From: Rhizobium ruizarguesonis | GTDB lineage: Bacteria > Pseudomonadota > Alphaproteobacteria > Rhizobiales > Rhizobiaceae | Assembly: GCF_012349115.1 (NCBI RefSeq) | Contig: NZ_PQIG01000068.1 | Span: 54,287 to 118,286, forward strand | Direction of reading: 5' to 3' | Length of the DNA: 64,000 bases | Shown here: positions 7,490 to 16,740 of the stretch, one piece after another | How the letters are laid out: each line of letters starts with the position of its first letter | Numbering within the stretch: the stretch's first letter is position 1 | The notes under the pieces: model-generated | What the model was told of the DNA's origin: nothing | What the model saw: only the letters and a program-made list of their open reading frames with translations | The model's database searches: none | Program-made: the position numbers and the translations under genes

Positions 7490-9280
7490 ATGCTTATGAA
7501 ATTGGATCGGCGCCGTTTCCGCGCGCTGCGTGTTTTCTTCGATCCGGGACGCCTGCGGGCGCTGACCCGCCGTAGCGAGGTCGGCCTGTCGCTGGCGGGC
7601 GCCGTCGTCGGCATCATCTCGGGTCTCGCCGTCACCGGCATGAGCTACGTCTCCAATGAGCTGCATCAGCTGGTCTTCGGCATCGCCGACAGCGAACGAC
7701 TGAGCTCGTCCGAGATCGAGAACAAGATGCTGCTGCTCACCGCCCCCGTCATCGGCGGCGCCCTGCTCGGCCTGCTGCTTTTCGTGCTGGCGAAACGGCG
7801 CAAGAAGCCGATGGTCGACCCGATCGAGGCCAATGCGCTGCATGGCGGCCGCCTGTCCCTGACCGACAGCATCATCGTTGCCGTGCAGAACCTGATCTCC
7901 AACGGTTTCGGCGCCTCGGTCGGCCTGGAGGCCGGCTATACCCAGCTTGCCGCCGGCCTCGCCTCGAAATTCGGCCTGAAGCTGCAGCTTCGCCGCTCGG
8001 ACCTGCGCACCCTCGTTGGCTGCGGCGCGGCGGGCGCCATCGCCGCCGCCTTTAACGCGCCGCTGACCGGTGCTTTCTATGCCTTCGAGCTGATCATCGG
8101 CACCTATACGATCGTCTCGCTGACGCCTGTCGTCGTCTCCGCCCTTGTCTCCACCCTGATCGCAAGGTTACTCGCCGGCAGCGATTTCACCATCGATATC
8201 GGCAGCTTTGGCTCGGTCGTGCCGGCCGATTATATCCCGGCGCTGCTGCTCGGTGCTTTCTGCGCCGGCGTCGGCATCCTGATCATGCAGGGCGTCGCCT
8301 TTGTCGAAGAACTGGCGCGCAAGAGTTCGATCGCCCCACCCTTCCGCCCGGCACTCGGTGGCATCATCGTCGGGCTCTTGGCGATGATCTCGCCGCAGGT
8401 GCTCTCGGCCGGCCACGGCGCGCTGCATCTCAACCTTTCCCGTGAGGTGGCAATCCCGACGCTGATCGGCCTCTTCCTCTTGAAATCCTTCGCCTCGGCG
8501 ATCTCGATCGGCTCCGGCTTCAGGGGTGGGCTATTCTTCGCCTCGCTGTTCATGGGCGCCCTGCTCGGCAAGCTCTTTGCCTATTGCGGCCCCTATTTCG
8601 CCGATGCGACGCTGACGCCCGTCATCTATGCCGTTGTCGGCATGAGTTCGCTTGCCGTGGCCGTCATCGGCGGGCCGCTGACCATGACGTTCCTGGCGCT
8701 CGAAATCACCGGCGATTTTCCGATCACGGCGCTGGTGCTCGCTGCCGTCATCACCTCCTCGCTCGTCGTGCGCTCGACCTTCGGCTACTCCTTTGCCACA
8801 TGGCGCTTTCATCTGCGCGGCGAAAGCATCCGCAGCGCGCATGATGTCGGCTGGATCCGCAATCTGACCGTCGACAAGCTGATGCGCGCCGACGTCAAGA
8901 CGGCAAGGGCGGGCATCTCTCTGGAGGAATTCAAGCAGGCCTTCCCAATCGGCTCGACCCAGCGCGTCATCCTGGTCGAGGAGAGCGACAAATATGCGGG
9001 CCTCGTGCTCGTGCCTGAGATTTACGCCAACCCGACCGATGCGCAGGACGAGGGCAAGACGCTTGCCGATTTCATCCACTACCGCAACGATTTCCTGCAG
9101 CCGCAGATGAATGCAAGGCAGGCGGCCGCGATCTTCGACAAGAGCGAAAGCGAAGCACTCGCCGTCGTCAACAACCTCATCGAACGCAAGGTGATCGGCC
9201 AACTCAGCGAAAGCTATACGCTGCGCCGCTACAGCGAAGAACTCGACCGCCGCCGCCGTGAGGTCTCAGGTGAGATCTGA
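7490..9280 (+). CDS. ClC-family chloride channel/antiporter
   Basis: 596 aa integral inner-membrane protein of the voltage-gated chloride channel family, moving Cl- either as a channel or in exchange for H+. Family signatures are GFGASVGLEAGYTQLAAGLAS (helix N-terminus near the selectivity filter), GAAGAIAAAFNAPLTGAFYAFEL and GSGFRGGLFFASLFMGALLGK. About ten or more hydrophobic segments span residues 30-440. The C-terminal 140 residues (from about VDKLMRADVKTARAGISLEEF) form a soluble CBS-like part. Substrate and direction cannot be told from sequence. Monocistronic by spacing; a second ATG (7496) is an alternative start. Confidence 0.9.
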   Translation: MLMKLDRRRFRALRVFFDPGRLRALTRRSEVGLSLAGAVVGIISGLAVTGMSYVSNELHQLVFGIADSERLSSSEIENKMLLLTAPVIGGALLGLLLFVLAKRRKKPMVDPIEANALHGGRLSLTDSIIVAVQNLISNGFGASVGLEAGYTQLAAGLASKFGLKLQLRRSDLRTLVGCGAAGAIAAAFNAPLTGAFYAFELIIGTYTIVSLTPVVVSALVSTLIARLLAGSDFTIDIGSFGSVVPADYIPALLLGAFCAGVGILIMQGVAFVEELARKSSIAPPFRPALGGIIVGLLAMISPQVLSAGHGALHLNLSREVAIPTLIGLFLLKSFASAISIGSGFRGGLFFASLFMGALLGKLFAYCGPYFADATLTPVIYAVVGMSSLAVAVIGGPLTMTFLALEITGDFPITALVLAAVITSSLVVRSTFGYSFATWRFHLRGESIRSAHDVGWIRNLTVDKLMRADVKTARAGISLEEFKQAFPIGSTQRVILVEESDKYAGLVLVPEIYANPTDAQDEGKTLADFIHYRNDFLQPQMNARQAAAIFDKSESEALAVVNNLIERKVIGQLSESYTLRRYSEELDRRRREVSGEI

Positions 9281-9309
9281 TCCGTCATCGCGCCGACCGG
9301 ATCGACGCT

Positions 9310-10650
9310 TCAGGATACCGCATCGGCGAGCTTGAACACGTTTACCGCTTTCGAAACCCCGCGCAATTCGAAGGATCCCAGACATTCGCTGGCAACGGCA
9401 GAGGTCCGCGCGAAGCTTTCCGACATCAGAAGGTGATGACCGAGCGTGCTGCAGAGTTTTTCGAGGCGCGAAGCCTCGTTGACGGCGCTGCCGATAACCG
9501 TGAAATCAAGCCTGCCGCGTGCGCCAATATTTCCGTAGAAGACCTCGCCGAGATGCAGCACGACATCGACGCCGATGTCAGGACCTCCATCATTCCTCCG
9601 CTGATCATTCAGCACCTTGTTGGCTTCTAGAATATTCCTTGCGGAGGCCAGTGCGGCCATGCAGGCCTTTTGCGGATCTTCAGCATCGGTCGGAAAGATC
9701 GCCAGCACGCTATCGCCCATGAACTTGAGGATCTCGCCCGAATTTTCCTCGACATGCCAGCCGATCAGCTCGAAATGTTCATTCAGAAACCCGGCTATTT
9801 CGCCCGGCTGATAAACCTCGGTCAACGCCGTGAAGTTTCTCAGGTCCGCAAGCAGGATCGCAGCATTGATCGCCCCTCCCTTTCCCCTCTGAATATCGCC
9901 TGCAAGGATGCGTGCACTTGTCTTGGCGCCTGTATAGACGGCAAGGATATCCGATGCGGTTTTCGATGCCGCAATACGATAACAAGCCAGCCCCAGCGCT
10001 GGGAAAAGCTTCGCGACGATCGCCAATTGATCATCAGAAAATCCGCCCGGCCTGTCGCTTGTGAGAGACAGACTGACCCCGCGCAGCGCAGCCTCCTTCG
10101 GGAACTCCAGCAGGCTGACCAGGTGATCCGTGCCGCCGCCATGCGCGAATTCCGCAAGCTGCGGGTAGTCATCGACACCCTCGCCCTTGGCAATGTTCCA
10201 TCGACCTGACGTTTCGCCACGGCCCAAAAGAAAATAGATCGGGGTCTTCTCGAAATTCAGCACTCCCGCAGTGCCATATTCGGCATTCTCGATCGTGGTC
10301 GCACCGCCGCGCACGAAATTGGCCGAGACACCCCCATACATCGGATGAATAGACGGCATCGAGATGCTTCCTCGCCAAATCGGAAAACCATCCGCGATCA
10401 GACGATCGCACAATCCGGCTATTAGCTCGCCAATATGCTCCGCTGTGATTCCTTCTTCTATAAGCCACTGAATATGATTGCTAATATCCGAACCTCCGCA
10501 TAGGATCGAGAGCCGCAGATAAGCGCCAAGAGTGCAACATCGCGCATCCCATTCATTAGACTGCTTCGCATCGTTATACCACTCCTGGGCGAATGGAAGC
10601 GATGCGGAATCTACAGATGACAACGGGGAGCGCCAGCGCTTTTCCTCCAC
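9310..10650 (-). CDS. Class III adenylate/guanylate cyclase
   Basis: 446 aa from a GTG start; no better ATG is in frame. The C-terminal ~190 residues form a class III nucleotide cyclase domain. The first metal-binding Asp is in AILLADLRNFTALTE (D269), the second in FMGDSVLAIFP (D313), and VIGSAVNEASRLE carries the catalytic Asn/Arg region. The N-terminal ~240 residues resemble the sensory half of rhizobial cyclases but match no named domain I recognise. It makes cAMP or cGMP in the cytoplasm; the substrate is uncertain. It converges with the ClC gene, and a DUF1127 gene lies upstream. Confidence 0.88.
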   Translation of the reverse strand: MEEKRWRSPLSSVDSASLPFAQEWYNDAKQSNEWDARCCTLGAYLRLSILCGGSDISNHIQWLIEEGITAEHIGELIAGLCDRLIADGFPIWRGSISMPSIHPMYGGVSANFVRGGATTIENAEYGTAGVLNFEKTPIYFLLGRGETSGRWNIAKGEGVDDYPQLAEFAHGGGTDHLVSLLEFPKEAALRGVSLSLTSDRPGGFSDDQLAIVAKLFPALGLACYRIAASKTASDILAVYTGAKTSARILAGDIQRGKGGAINAAILLADLRNFTALTEVYQPGEIAGFLNEHFELIGWHVEENSGEILKFMGDSVLAIFPTDAEDPQKACMAALASARNILEANKVLNDQRRNDGGPDIGVDVVLHLGEVFYGNIGARGRLDFTVIGSAVNEASRLEKLCSTLGHHLLMSESFARTSAVASECLGSFELRGVSKAVNVFKLADAVS

Positions 10651-10687
10651 CGTTCGGCTTCACTTCGATATCTGAAGGGCTGCTCGG

Positions 10688-10909
10688 TTAGCGGAATCTG
10701 TTCCAGTCTCCGTCTCGCGAGGCGACGAACGGGATCTCGCCTCTCGACACCGCAATGTCCTTCAGCATGTGGTCCGACAACGCGCCAAGCCGATTTTCCA
10801 CCGATCGCCGTCGTCGCCACAGCATGAGGTTACGAGCCGGAGAAAACAGCCGCAGCACCGCTTTGCGCAGCCGCAGTTCGAACGCGCCTGACAAGAGCTT
10901 CTCGTTCAT
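10688..10909 (-). CDS. DUF1127 small basic protein
   Basis: 73 aa, strongly basic (LRLRKAVLRLFSPARNLMLWRRRRS), ending in the DUF1127 signature ENRLGALSDHMLKDIAVSRGEIPFVAS (core L-x-x-L-x-x-x-x-L-x-D-I-x-x-x-R-x-E-I). Short alphaproteobacterial DUF1127 proteins have been linked to RNA turnover and to phosphate and carbon metabolism, but no role can be assigned here. A hairpin-forming stretch (GCGCCGATCACAAAAATCGG, about 10931) lies upstream on the same transcript side. Confidence 0.8.
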   Translation of the reverse strand: MNEKLLSGAFELRLRKAVLRLFSPARNLMLWRRRRSVENRLGALSDHMLKDIAVSRGEIPFVASRDGDWNRFR

Positions 10910-11098
10910 GATCGTCCCTGTGAAGTCGTGCGCCGATCACAAAAATCGGTGCGCCCTGTGAGCCGGTCGGCGCCTCGTCCGCCGGCCGGCTCCCGCGCCC
11001 CAAGCGCAGACCTCGAAATCGAGATCGGTTTGGTGAAAGGGCTATGCGCGGATTGAAAAGCGACAGAGCGTGGTTGGCGCGCCCTATCGAACGCGGCC

Positions 11099-11374
11099 TT
11101 AACGCGCGGCCGAATGAGGGCCGATGAGCGTGGTGATCTCCGTCACGCGGTCCGCCGGAAAACCACCCTTTTCCGCGTGCCGATAGACCGCTTCGGCGCT
11201 CTCGGCCTCATGAACACAGTACATCTTGTCCCCGGTCACATAGCTGGTGATCCAGGTATAGGGTTCGCCGAGGGAGGCCACGACGGCGTTGGATTTCGCC
11301 GAGATCTCGCGCAGGGTTTCCTTGTCCATGTCCCCAAGACCTGGAATGTTTCGTTCGACAACGAATTGCGGCAT
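11099..11374 (-). CDS. DUF4242 domain protein
   Basis: 91 aa cytoplasmic protein starting MPQFVVERNIPGLG, with YTWITSYVTGDKMYCVHEAESAEAVYRHAEKGGFP. This is the compact DUF4242 (nickel-binding SCO4226-like) ferredoxin-like fold. Metal binding is known for a distant relative and is not shown here. It is followed on the plus side by a long GC-rich stretch with no gene (10910-11098). It lies 40 bases downstream of the secreted-protein gene on the same strand, so the two are probably co-transcribed. Confidence 0.75.
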   Translation of the reverse strand: MPQFVVERNIPGLGDMDKETLREISAKSNAVVASLGEPYTWITSYVTGDKMYCVHEAESAEAVYRHAEKGGFPADRVTEITTLIGPHSAAR

Positions 11375-11414
11375 TGTTTTATCCTTTCATGATGCTTTGA
11401 GTGACCAGCGCTCA

Positions 11415-11897
11415 TCAACCGTGCGCATGCCGGCAGCTAACGTCAGGGTTCATGTCGGCGAACGGTCCCTTCGGATTGTTCTTCCATGCCCAGACGTGCA
11501 GCTCGTAGAAAGCCGGAAGGCCATAGCGGTTCGGTGCGTTCGTGAAACTGAACAGCTGGCCGCCGAGGTTGGCGGGACCTTTCGTCGTGATGTATTCGAC
11601 AGCGACGAGTTTCATCTTGCCGTGTTCGTCAGGCTCGTACATCACGGCCTCCGGCTTGGAGAGATCAATGGCCTCATCCTTGATGAGGTCGGCACTGACA
11701 TAGTGGATGCCCATTGCACCTCCATCTATGCCGCTGGTGCATGGGATCGGCGAATAGCCTTCCTTGACGGCCTGGTTGACGTCACGGAATCGCGCATTGG
11801 CCTCCCGGACCTGTTCCGGCAGGCCGGCGCCGAGCGCTGCAGCCGGAAGAACTGCCATAATGAGAAGCGCCGTGATTGGCGCTTTTGTCGCTTTCAT
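11415..11897 (-). CDS. Secreted protein of unknown function
   Basis: 160 aa with a clear signal peptide (KATKAPITALLIMAVLPAAALG, cleavage near ALG-AG). The mature part contains ANARFRDVNQAVKEGYSPIPC, GGAMGIHYVSADLI, EAVMYEPDEHGKMKLVAVEY and FYELHVWAWKNNPKGPFADM-NPDVSC, with two cysteines that could form a disulfide. This resembles a family of short periplasmic proteins often seen near DUF4242 genes, but I know no function for it. It is likely the first gene of a two-gene unit with the DUF4242 gene and is transcribed away from the LuxR-type regulator at 12084. Confidence 0.75.
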   Translation of the reverse strand: MKATKAPITALLIMAVLPAAALGAGLPEQVREANARFRDVNQAVKEGYSPIPCTSGIDGGAMGIHYVSADLIKDEAIDLSKPEAVMYEPDEHGKMKLVAVEYITTKGPANLGGQLFSFTNAPNRYGLPAFYELHVWAWKNNPKGPFADMNPDVSCRHAHG

Positions 11898-11978
11898 GAA
11901 GATTGCCCTCCAATTTCTGGTTGTCCAAGCCGATTGGATTCCGGCCGGCAGTGCGTTGTAAAAAATCCGCGCGATGAA

Positions 11979-12010
11979 ACATCTCCCGCGTGGGGGATGA
12001 AATCTCCCGC
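11979..12010. promoter_or_regulatory. Possible operator between secreted protein and LuxR regulator
   Basis: The divergent promoter region holds ATCTCCCGCGTGGGGGAT, an imperfect palindrome, followed by a second copy of ATCTCCCGC about 20 bases on. The position between the divergent secreted-protein/DUF4242 unit and the LuxR-type gene suits an operator bound by that regulator. This is inferred from placement and symmetry only. Confidence 0.35.
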
Positions 12011-12083
12011 AAATCCCGGAAATGAAGGCGCCATGGCCGGCAACAATTGACCGCGCAGGCCGGGCTGATGCAGGATTGAGATC

Positions 12084-13217
12084 ATGGAACAGCAGCTGTC
12101 GGAAATTATCGGCGCTATTTACGATTGCGTGGCCCGGGAGGATGCCTGGCCGAGCGCTCTTCGTCTGATCAATGGTCAGGTGAATGGTTTTCTAACCACG
12201 CTTGCCGTCTTCGACACCACCACCCGTTCCGCACGTCTGGCCCAGATCGCCTGCGACGACGGAGAGGCCGTCCGCACCCTCGTGGCGCATGCGAAGGACG
12301 TCCCGTTCTTCCATCTTCTCCACCGAATGGAGATCGATCAGCCGGATACGCTGGAGCGGATGTTTTCCCTCTACGGACCCGATGGCGAAGCCGTCTGGAA
12401 AAGCGGTGCGCTATATCAGAACTTTCATGCCAGGTATGGGGTTTTAAACTCGATCGACATGGCCGTGCTGAAACGCCCGACCCGTGTCGGGACGATCAAC
12501 ATTTCGGTGCAATACGAACCGAGCGAACGACGCGTCTTCGACATCGTCGGTCTGCTCGGCCCGCATATCCGCCGTGCCGTGACGATCCACGACATGTTCG
12601 AGATGGAGCGTGCCGAAGCCGCCGTCCTTAGGGAGGTCATCGACGCTCTCGACCATGCGGTCTTCATCGTCGCCGAAGACATGACGATCCTCTTTGCCAA
12701 CCATGCCGCTGAAGCACGGCTGCGCGAGCAGCACGTGGTCCACTCGCTTTCAGGCCGGCTGGCCGCTCGCTACGGATATGCAGGCGCCGCCCTTTCCAAC
12801 GCCGTGGCGCTTGGCGCGCGCGACGAAATCAGTCTCGCGGCCGCCGGCATCGATGTTCCGCTTGCCTCGGCCGAGCGTCCCGCCGTCGCTCACGTTCTGC
12901 CGTTGCAGCGGCGCACGGAAAGGGGGCGCTTCGAAAGCCGGGCGGCTGCGGCGATCTTCCTCGCCGCGGCGGGAACGGTGATCCAGTCGGCCGTCGAGGC
13001 CGTTGCAGCCCTTTTTGCTCTCACGCCTGCCGAACGGCGCGTGGTCGGCTACGTGTCCGAAGGCATGACGCGATCCGAGATCGCAAATGCACAGGGCGTT
13101 GCCGACGGCACCGTCAAATCGCAACTGGCCGCCATCTACGACAAGACGGGAGCGGAAGACCAGCGCAGCCTGCAGCAGCTCGTACGCGAACTCAGCCCAC
13201 CTGTCAGGCGCACGTAA
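12084..13217 (+). CDS. LuxR-type HTH transcriptional regulator
   Basis: 377 aa. The C-terminal ~65 residues are a LuxR/FixJ helix-turn-helix: ALFALTPAERRVVGYVSEGM, TRSEIANAQGVADGTVKSQL, then AAIYDKTGAEDQRSLQQLVREL. The N-terminal 300 residues show no response-regulator receiver or acyl-homoserine-lactone domain. They include a PAS-like stretch (DALDHAVFIVAEDMTILFANHAAEARL) of a type common in rhizobial LuxR orphans. It is transcribed divergently from the secreted-protein/DUF4242 unit, its most likely target. Confidence 0.85.
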   Translation: MEQQLSEIIGAIYDCVAREDAWPSALRLINGQVNGFLTTLAVFDTTTRSARLAQIACDDGEAVRTLVAHAKDVPFFHLLHRMEIDQPDTLERMFSLYGPDGEAVWKSGALYQNFHARYGVLNSIDMAVLKRPTRVGTINISVQYEPSERRVFDIVGLLGPHIRRAVTIHDMFEMERAEAAVLREVIDALDHAVFIVAEDMTILFANHAAEARLREQHVVHSLSGRLAARYGYAGAALSNAVALGARDEISLAAAGIDVPLASAERPAVAHVLPLQRRTERGRFESRAAAAIFLAAAGTVIQSAVEAVAALFALTPAERRVVGYVSEGMTRSEIANAQGVADGTVKSQLAAIYDKTGAEDQRSLQQLVRELSPPVRRT

Positions 13218-13298
13218 CATCTCGACATCAAGCTTCGGCCGATCGGCGGAAGAGGCGAAAAGGCGCGCCGGCGGCACGGCGCCTCAGGGCATCTCCGC

Positions 13299-14069
13299 TT
13301 ACATCGTGACCGTCATGCCACCGTCGACCGTCAGCACATGGCCGTTGACGAAGGAGGCGGCGGCGCTTGCGAGAAACAGCGCCGCGCCGGCGATTTCGTC
13401 AGGGCGTCCCCAGCGCTGGACTGGGATTCGCTGGCGCACGAAGGGCATCAACTCCTCGTTCGCCGCCATCGCGGCGTTCGTCTCGGTGGCGAACCAGCCG
13501 GGCGCAATCGCGTTGCTGGTGATGCCGTGCGGGCCGAATTCGACCGCCATGGCGCGCATCAGGCCGGTCAGACCCTGCTTGGCGGCCGGATAAACGCAGT
13601 CGCCGGGCATGACGACATGGCCGCTGATCGACGTCACAGCGATCAAGCGGCCATAATTGCGCCGCTTCATCAGCACGCTGGCGTCCCGCGAAAGCGTTAT
13701 CGCCGCGGCCAGATCGGTGCGCAGCAGCTCTAAGACGGCCTCATCGTCGAATTCGGCCAGCGGCCGCCTGTCGCGGGCGCCGACATTGTTGATCAGAATA
13801 TCAAGACGGCCGTGGATCTTGTCGATCTCGGCCATCACAGCACGCTGGGCCCCGCGGTCGGCGATATCGAACACGGCCGCCTCCGCCGTGCCGCCCGCAG
13901 CCCGGATGGTCCTGACGGCATCTTCTAGCGTCGCCGTCGTGCGCCCGGTGACGATGACATGCGCACCGGCCTCGGCAAGGGCGCTCGCCATCTCGAAACC
14001 CAGACCTCGGCCGCCGCCAGTCACTAGCGCCACCTGACCCGCCAGTGAAAATCTCTCCAATATGCTCAT
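13299..14069 (-). CDS. SDR-family oxidoreductase (gluconate 5-dehydrogenase-like)
   Basis: 256 aa from the ATG at 14069 (MSILERFSLAGQ); a longer frame adds ten residues without support. Short-chain dehydrogenase features are the cofactor-binding TGGGRGLG (residues 17-24), the structural NNVG (LINNVGARDRRP), the catalytic Ser in AVTSISGHVV and YPAAK (VYPAAKQGLTGL). Arg in VTGRTTATL after strand 2 suggests NADP(H) preference. The nearest type by eye is gluconate 5-dehydrogenase or a related sugar/polyol SDR; the substrate is not determined. Confidence 0.85.
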   Translation of the reverse strand: MSILERFSLAGQVALVTGGGRGLGFEMASALAEAGAHVIVTGRTTATLEDAVRTIRAAGGTAEAAVFDIADRGAQRAVMAEIDKIHGRLDILINNVGARDRRPLAEFDDEAVLELLRTDLAAAITLSRDASVLMKRRNYGRLIAVTSISGHVVMPGDCVYPAAKQGLTGLMRAMAVEFGPHGITSNAIAPGWFATETNAAMAANEELMPFVRQRIPVQRWGRPDEIAGAALFLASAAASFVNGHVLTVDGGMTVTM

Positions 14070-14186
14070 GGTTTCATCGCTCTCAATCGTCCGCGCCACA
14101 ATTAATGGACTCAGTCAACTAATTTGGCAAGAGCGAATGGCAGCCGATGGGCGCAAGTTCCCCGATAGATTTGACCTGCAGTGCGG

Positions 14187-14324
14187 TCACTTCGGCTCCG
14201 GCTGTTGGATGACTGGCGGCGGCGTATCGCTCTTATTGCCGCCTCGATCGAATGGCTTGATTACCAGGATGCCTAGGACAGACGCTATCATTGCTCCGAC
14301 GATGATCATCATTAACATTTTCAT
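14187..14324 (-). CDS. Small single-span membrane protein
   Basis: 45 aa. The translation begins MKMLMMIIVGAMIASVLGIL, a hydrophobic helix, followed by a short Pro-rich polar tail (DRGGNKSDTPPPVIQQPEPK). It would be a single-span inner-membrane or secreted peptide with no recognised family. The frame is complete, but a gene this short is not proven. The stretch on to 14620 holds only a small hairpin (ACGTTCC to GGAACGT, about 14464-14488) before the cobQ stop. Confidence 0.4.
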   Translation of the reverse strand: MKMLMMIIVGAMIASVLGILVIKPFDRGGNKSDTPPPVIQQPEPK

Positions 14325-14620
14325 CGGCTCGCCTCGCGTCAGATCAATTCGCCCTTGGCCTTTGCGATTTGAGGCCGACTATCGGGATAGTCGTGCGGCG
14401 CAGTTTTTGAGGCAGGGATAAGCCTCTTCGCAAAAGCCGACGATTCAACAGCCGCCGCCCGAAAACGTTCCATACCCAGACGGAACGTCCGCATCGATGA
14501 CTTCAACGGCGATATTATCCGCGCTCGGACGCGTCGAGGGCAGGCTTCGCCTCTGTCAGGCGTGCGCCATATCGCAACATCTTGGAACCGTTCTGCGCTT
14601 TCCTGAAGAGCTGAACCGCT

Positions 14621-16075
14621 CTAGCCGAGCAGCCCGGCAAGCCAGCGCGGATCGAGATGTTTCTCCAGGCCGTTCGCGACCTCGTCAAGCGCCCGGTCGA
14701 CGCTTTCGCGGTAGTTTCCGCCTTCGCCTGAGAGCCCGAAGCTTTGAAGCAGACGGGCGCGGTAGGCGTCGCTGGCAAACAGCCCGTGCAGGTAGGTGCC
14801 CATGATCCGGCCGTCGGCCGAAAGCGCACCGTCAGGTGCTCCATCGATGATCGCCGAAGGCCGATCGCAATCCGGGCCGCGGGTGATGCCAAGATGGATC
14901 TGGTAGCCGGCAAGCGGCGCGTCATATTCGGTCGAGCGGGCAGCGCTGTTGCGCACGGTCTTCTCCGGCGCCATGTCGGTTTCGACATCGAGAAGCCCAA
15001 GCCCCGGCGTCTCCAGCGTCCCGCCCTCGATGCCGAGCGGGTCGCGCACCATGCGGCCGAGCATCTGGTAGCCGCCGCAGATGCCGATCACTCGGCCTCC
15101 GCGCCTGACATGCGCCTGGAGATCGCGGTCCCAGCCCTGAGCCCTGAAATTGTCGAGATCCGATATGGTCGATTTCGAGCCGGGAAGGATAGTGAGCGCC
15201 GCATCCTCAGGCAGGCGTTCGCCGGACCTTACGAAGACCAGCTCGACATCGGGCTCGGCGCGCAGCGGATCGAGATCATCGAAATTGGCGATGCGCGGCA
15301 GCACCGGCACGGCGATCTTCAGCGCACCCGTCCCGCCCCTCGCCAGCCGTTCGAGCACGACCGAATCCTCGGCCGGCAGGTGCGCAGCACCCCTCAGCCA
15401 CGGCACGATGCCGAAACACGGCCAGTCGGTAAAACCTTCGATGGCGCGGATACCGTCGTCAAACAACGAGACGTCGCCACGGAACTTGTTGATGATATAG
15501 CCCGAGATCATCGCCCGGTCGGCACTGTCGAGGATCGCATGCGTGCCGACCAGCGAAGCGATGACGCCGCCGCGGTCGATATCGCCGACAAGCACGACCG
15601 GCACGCCGGCCCGCGTCGCAAAGCCCATATTGGCGATATCGCCGGCCCTGAGATTGATCTCGGCCGGCGATCCGGCGCCCTCGACGATCACGAGGTCGGC
15701 ACCCGCAGCCACTTTCTCGAAACTTTCGAGCACGGCGCCGAGTAACTGAGGCTTCAGCCGCTGGTAGTCCCGTCCTGTCGCCTGTCCGAACACCTTGCCC
15801 TGCACGATGATCTGGCTGCCATTTTCCGATTGCGGCTTGAGCAGCACCGGGTTCATGTGCACCGAGGATGGCGCGCGCGCGGCCAGCGACTGCAGCCACT
15901 GCGCGCGACCGATCTCGCCGCCATCATCGGCGACCGCCGCATTGTTCGACATGTTCTGTGGCTTGAACGGCCGGACAGTCAGCCCGCGATTGGCCACCAA
16001 CCGGCAAAGGCCCGCAACCAGAACCGTCTTGCCGACATCCGAGCCGGTTCCCTGCAGCATGATCGCTCTTGCCAT
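14621..16075 (-). CDS. cobQ: Cobyric acid synthase CobQ
   Basis: 484 aa glutamine-dependent amidase that converts adenosylcobyrinic acid a,c-diamide to adenosylcobyric acid (amidation of carboxylates b, d, e and g). The N-terminal dethiobiotin-synthetase-like ATP domain starts ARAIMLQGTGSDVGKTVLVA. The C-terminal type-1 glutamine amidotransferase carries the nucleophile in VIGICGGYQMLG and the catalytic His in IMGTYLHGLF. It lies apart from the cobPWNO operon. No B12 box is visible upstream (16076-16380), so unlike that operon it is not obviously riboswitch-controlled. Confidence 0.95.
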   Translation of the reverse strand: MARAIMLQGTGSDVGKTVLVAGLCRLVANRGLTVRPFKPQNMSNNAAVADDGGEIGRAQWLQSLAARAPSSVHMNPVLLKPQSENGSQIIVQGKVFGQATGRDYQRLKPQLLGAVLESFEKVAAGADLVIVEGAGSPAEINLRAGDIANMGFATRAGVPVVLVGDIDRGGVIASLVGTHAILDSADRAMISGYIINKFRGDVSLFDDGIRAIEGFTDWPCFGIVPWLRGAAHLPAEDSVVLERLARGGTGALKIAVPVLPRIANFDDLDPLRAEPDVELVFVRSGERLPEDAALTILPGSKSTISDLDNFRAQGWDRDLQAHVRRGGRVIGICGGYQMLGRMVRDPLGIEGGTLETPGLGLLDVETDMAPEKTVRNSAARSTEYDAPLAGYQIHLGITRGPDCDRPSAIIDGAPDGALSADGRIMGTYLHGLFASDAYRARLLQSFGLSGEGGNYRESVDRALDEVANGLEKHLDPRWLAGLLG

Positions 16076-16740
16076 GGTGGCTCACATCCGCTTCTCGTTC
16101 AGGCGAGGCCTACAATGGGCGGCAACCTCGGGTCAAGCTTGGCCCGGGCCAAGACTTGGCTTGGGCAAGTTCCCGCGCAAACGCGAAAACCGCGCATGGC
16201 CTTGGCTCTGCGCGGTTTGCCGAAAACTCAGGCGTCTTCGCCCTTACACGGCGAAGCTCGCTTTCTCCGGTACGCACTACCTGAACCGGAGAAGCGGCGG
16301 TCATTGCTGCCACGCCCCAACTGATAACGGCACATTCTTACCGGAGAGTTATTGAAGGCTTACGCAAATGTTAATTTTGATCTTTTTTGATATTCTCGTC
16401 GAAATTTCTGCCGAAGATCCACCGCCGATCGCGAAGAGCGTGCATTTCGTCCGAGGTCGATTTTTGGGATCCTCACATAAATTCTTCGAATTCAATAATT
16501 TAGTCACGCAACCATGAGCAGAAGATGGTTGATTTCTGCGAGCGAACGCGTAGGCTCCATCACAATGCGCCATTGTTGAACATGGCCTGCGATGAGTTGC
16601 CGGAGCCGCAAGGACGGACGGTGCCCGTGAACCGGAAAGCCTGTTGCTGTATCGCCCGGCAGGCGTTTTCCCTTCGGGTGCCGAAGATATTTGTCGGTTG
16701 ATTTCAGAGCCTGCGCGTCCGCCTAAGAAGAATTCGGGGA
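16076..16740. other. Intergenic region with several hairpins, no gene
   Basis: No convincing gene is present between cobQ and the binding-protein gene. Visible structures are TTGGCCCGGGCCAA with TTGGCTTGGGCAA just after it (about 16138-16172), AAACCGCGC to GCGCGGTTT (about 16188-16221), CTCCGGT to ACCGGAG (about 16265-16290), and GCCTG to CAGGC followed by GTTTT (about 16640-16673), which looks like a terminator or small-RNA end. The 16340-16520 stretch is AT-rich and could hold promoters. Confidence 0.5.

Noticed and set aside
16076..16380. Second cobalamin riboswitch upstream of cobQ
   Set aside because: No B12 box or GCCACTG motif can be found on the minus strand here.
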